DNA of 64,000 nucleotides from Cardiocondyla obscurior (taxonomy: Eukaryota; Arthropoda; Insecta; Hymenoptera; Formicidae). This document shows positions 63,369 through 64,000 of the stretch, one piece after another. Where the stretch lies: positions 12,502,001-12,566,000 of the forward strand of contig NC_091864.1 of assembly GCF_019399895.1 (NCBI RefSeq), in the 5' to 3' direction. Numbering within the stretch: the first letter of the stretch is position 1; every line of letters starts with the position of its first letter. A program made the position numbers and the translations under genes. The notes beneath the pieces are model-generated. The model ran no database searches, was not told where the DNA came from, and saw nothing but the letters and a program-made list of their open reading frames with translations.

Positions 63369-63975
63369 ACAGAAAAATAATGACCGCTTTTTTTAATATA
63401 ATAAATAAGATTTATTATTAAAAAAAACTACTTGAATTAATCATTTTAGTCAGACAGAAGATGTAATGCAAAAATCTCTGTAGTAAGACAAAACGAGATC
63501 AATTTTTGTAAAAAATATAGAGTAAGAGACTATTTATATATATATTTGTTTAAAAAAATTTTAATACAAATTTTTAATATTAGCTAAGATAATTAATAAA
63601 GCTATTATTTAAAATTTAAGATTTCTACTATTTATTAATTCCAACTTTTTAATGACACGAATGACCAAATTCCTTATTCTACACGTAAGTGGATAAAATT
63701 AATAATGCAATTGTAAATAATTAAATAAAACTGTGATAAACAATTTTGGCAAAGTTTCAAAGTTATAATTTAAAACAATTGTGTCTATTGATTTGATCAT
63801 TTGCCAATTAAATTAATAGAATTTTTGTGGAAGAATACTTGTGGTTGCAAATTGTTCTTTAAATAAATATATACGTACATACGTGCGCAATGCGAAACGA
63901 TGTAAATTTGATTGGTAAAGTCGCGTCGCGCCTCCTCGCGTTGAATGAGCTAGTCGGCCAGTCGATTCATCCAAC
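63369..63975. other. Spacer: 3' UTR of PPxY gene and Rpn10 promoter
   Basis: AT-rich 600 bases. The polyadenylation signal at 63400-63405 is at the left end; from about 63900 the sequence turns CpG-rich just before the Rpn10 start. The two genes are in tandem. Confidence 0.5.
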
Positions 63976-64000
63976 ATGGTGCTGGAAAGTACGATGATAT
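63976..64000 (+). CDS. Rpn10: 26S proteasome ubiquitin receptor Rpn10/PSMD4 (first 8 codons, runs off right edge)
   Basis: The last 25 bases open a reading frame MVLESTMI that is identical to the start of insect Rpn10/PSMD4 (von Willebrand A domain, MVLESTM[IV]CxDNS), the proteasome subunit that captures ubiquitylated substrates. It follows a CpG-rich leader with an AACATGG start context, as expected for a housekeeping gene. Only eight residues are visible, so the call rests on an exact but short match. Confidence 0.72.

Noticed and set aside
1..64000. tRNA, rRNA and CRISPR arrays
   Set aside because: None seen on reading both strands; the window has the character of a nuclear animal genome. 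A covariance-model scan could still reveal a small RNA I missed.

Overview
This is a window of animal nuclear genome, almost certainly from an insect and probably a hymenopteran (ant-, bee- or wasp-like). The insect call rests on intron-rich genes with GT/AG junctions and on recognisable insect-type orthologues: erect wing/NRF1, shifted/WIF1, Neuroglian with FIGQY tails, and a hu-li tai shao adducin with a giant alternative exon. The hymenopteran guess comes from the base composition (AT-rich introns broken by very CpG-rich promoter-like blocks) and is inference. I see no bacterial, viral or CRISPR content.

Layout, left to right. (1) 606-2952, minus: the 5' half of erect wing, running off the left edge, with a CpG-rich promoter-like block at about 3.5-4.9 kb. 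(2) 5951-12362, minus: shifted (WIF1-like secreted Hedgehog/Wnt-pathway modulator) in six coding exons. COQ7, a ubiquinone-biosynthesis enzyme, lies on the plus strand inside one of its introns (6443-7104). (3) 12.4-19.8 kb: a long stretch with no convincing gene but a striking imperfect hairpin at 13.7 kb. (4) 19773-26499, minus: Neuroglian, an L1-type cell adhesion molecule with two alternative FIGQY tails. (5) 29860-31967, plus: a complete 450-residue alpha-tubulin with a clear TATA/initiator promoter. (6) 35367-46937, minus: adducin/hts, with two C-terminal routes: a MARCKS-like basic tail, or one 2.5-kb exon (37417-39887) like the ovary-specific ring-canal exon of the fly gene. (7) 53268-57608, plus: short/branched-chain acyl-CoA dehydrogenase (ACADSB). 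(8) 58037-59442, minus: an SRR1-like gene whose splicing runs into the exon carrying FMC1, so the two ORFs overlap at TAG/ATG and look dicistronic. (9) 61960-63368, plus: an unrecognised single-pass membrane protein with a cytoplasmic PPxY motif. (10) 63976 onward, plus: the first codons of the proteasome ubiquitin receptor Rpn10/PSMD4.

Exon boundaries were worked out by hand from splice signals and reading-frame phase; every multi-exon model given here closes in frame. The genes do not form one pathway. Several encode neuronal or membrane-cytoskeleton components (Neuroglian, adducin, tubulin, erect wing) and several encode mitochondrial proteins (COQ7, ACADSB, FMC1), but this may be coincidence. 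The most notable points are gene architecture: the nested COQ7, the symmetric stop-containing cassette exon of Neuroglian, the giant hts exon, and the SRR1-FMC1 overlap. A few palindromic mobile-element-like hairpins are also present.
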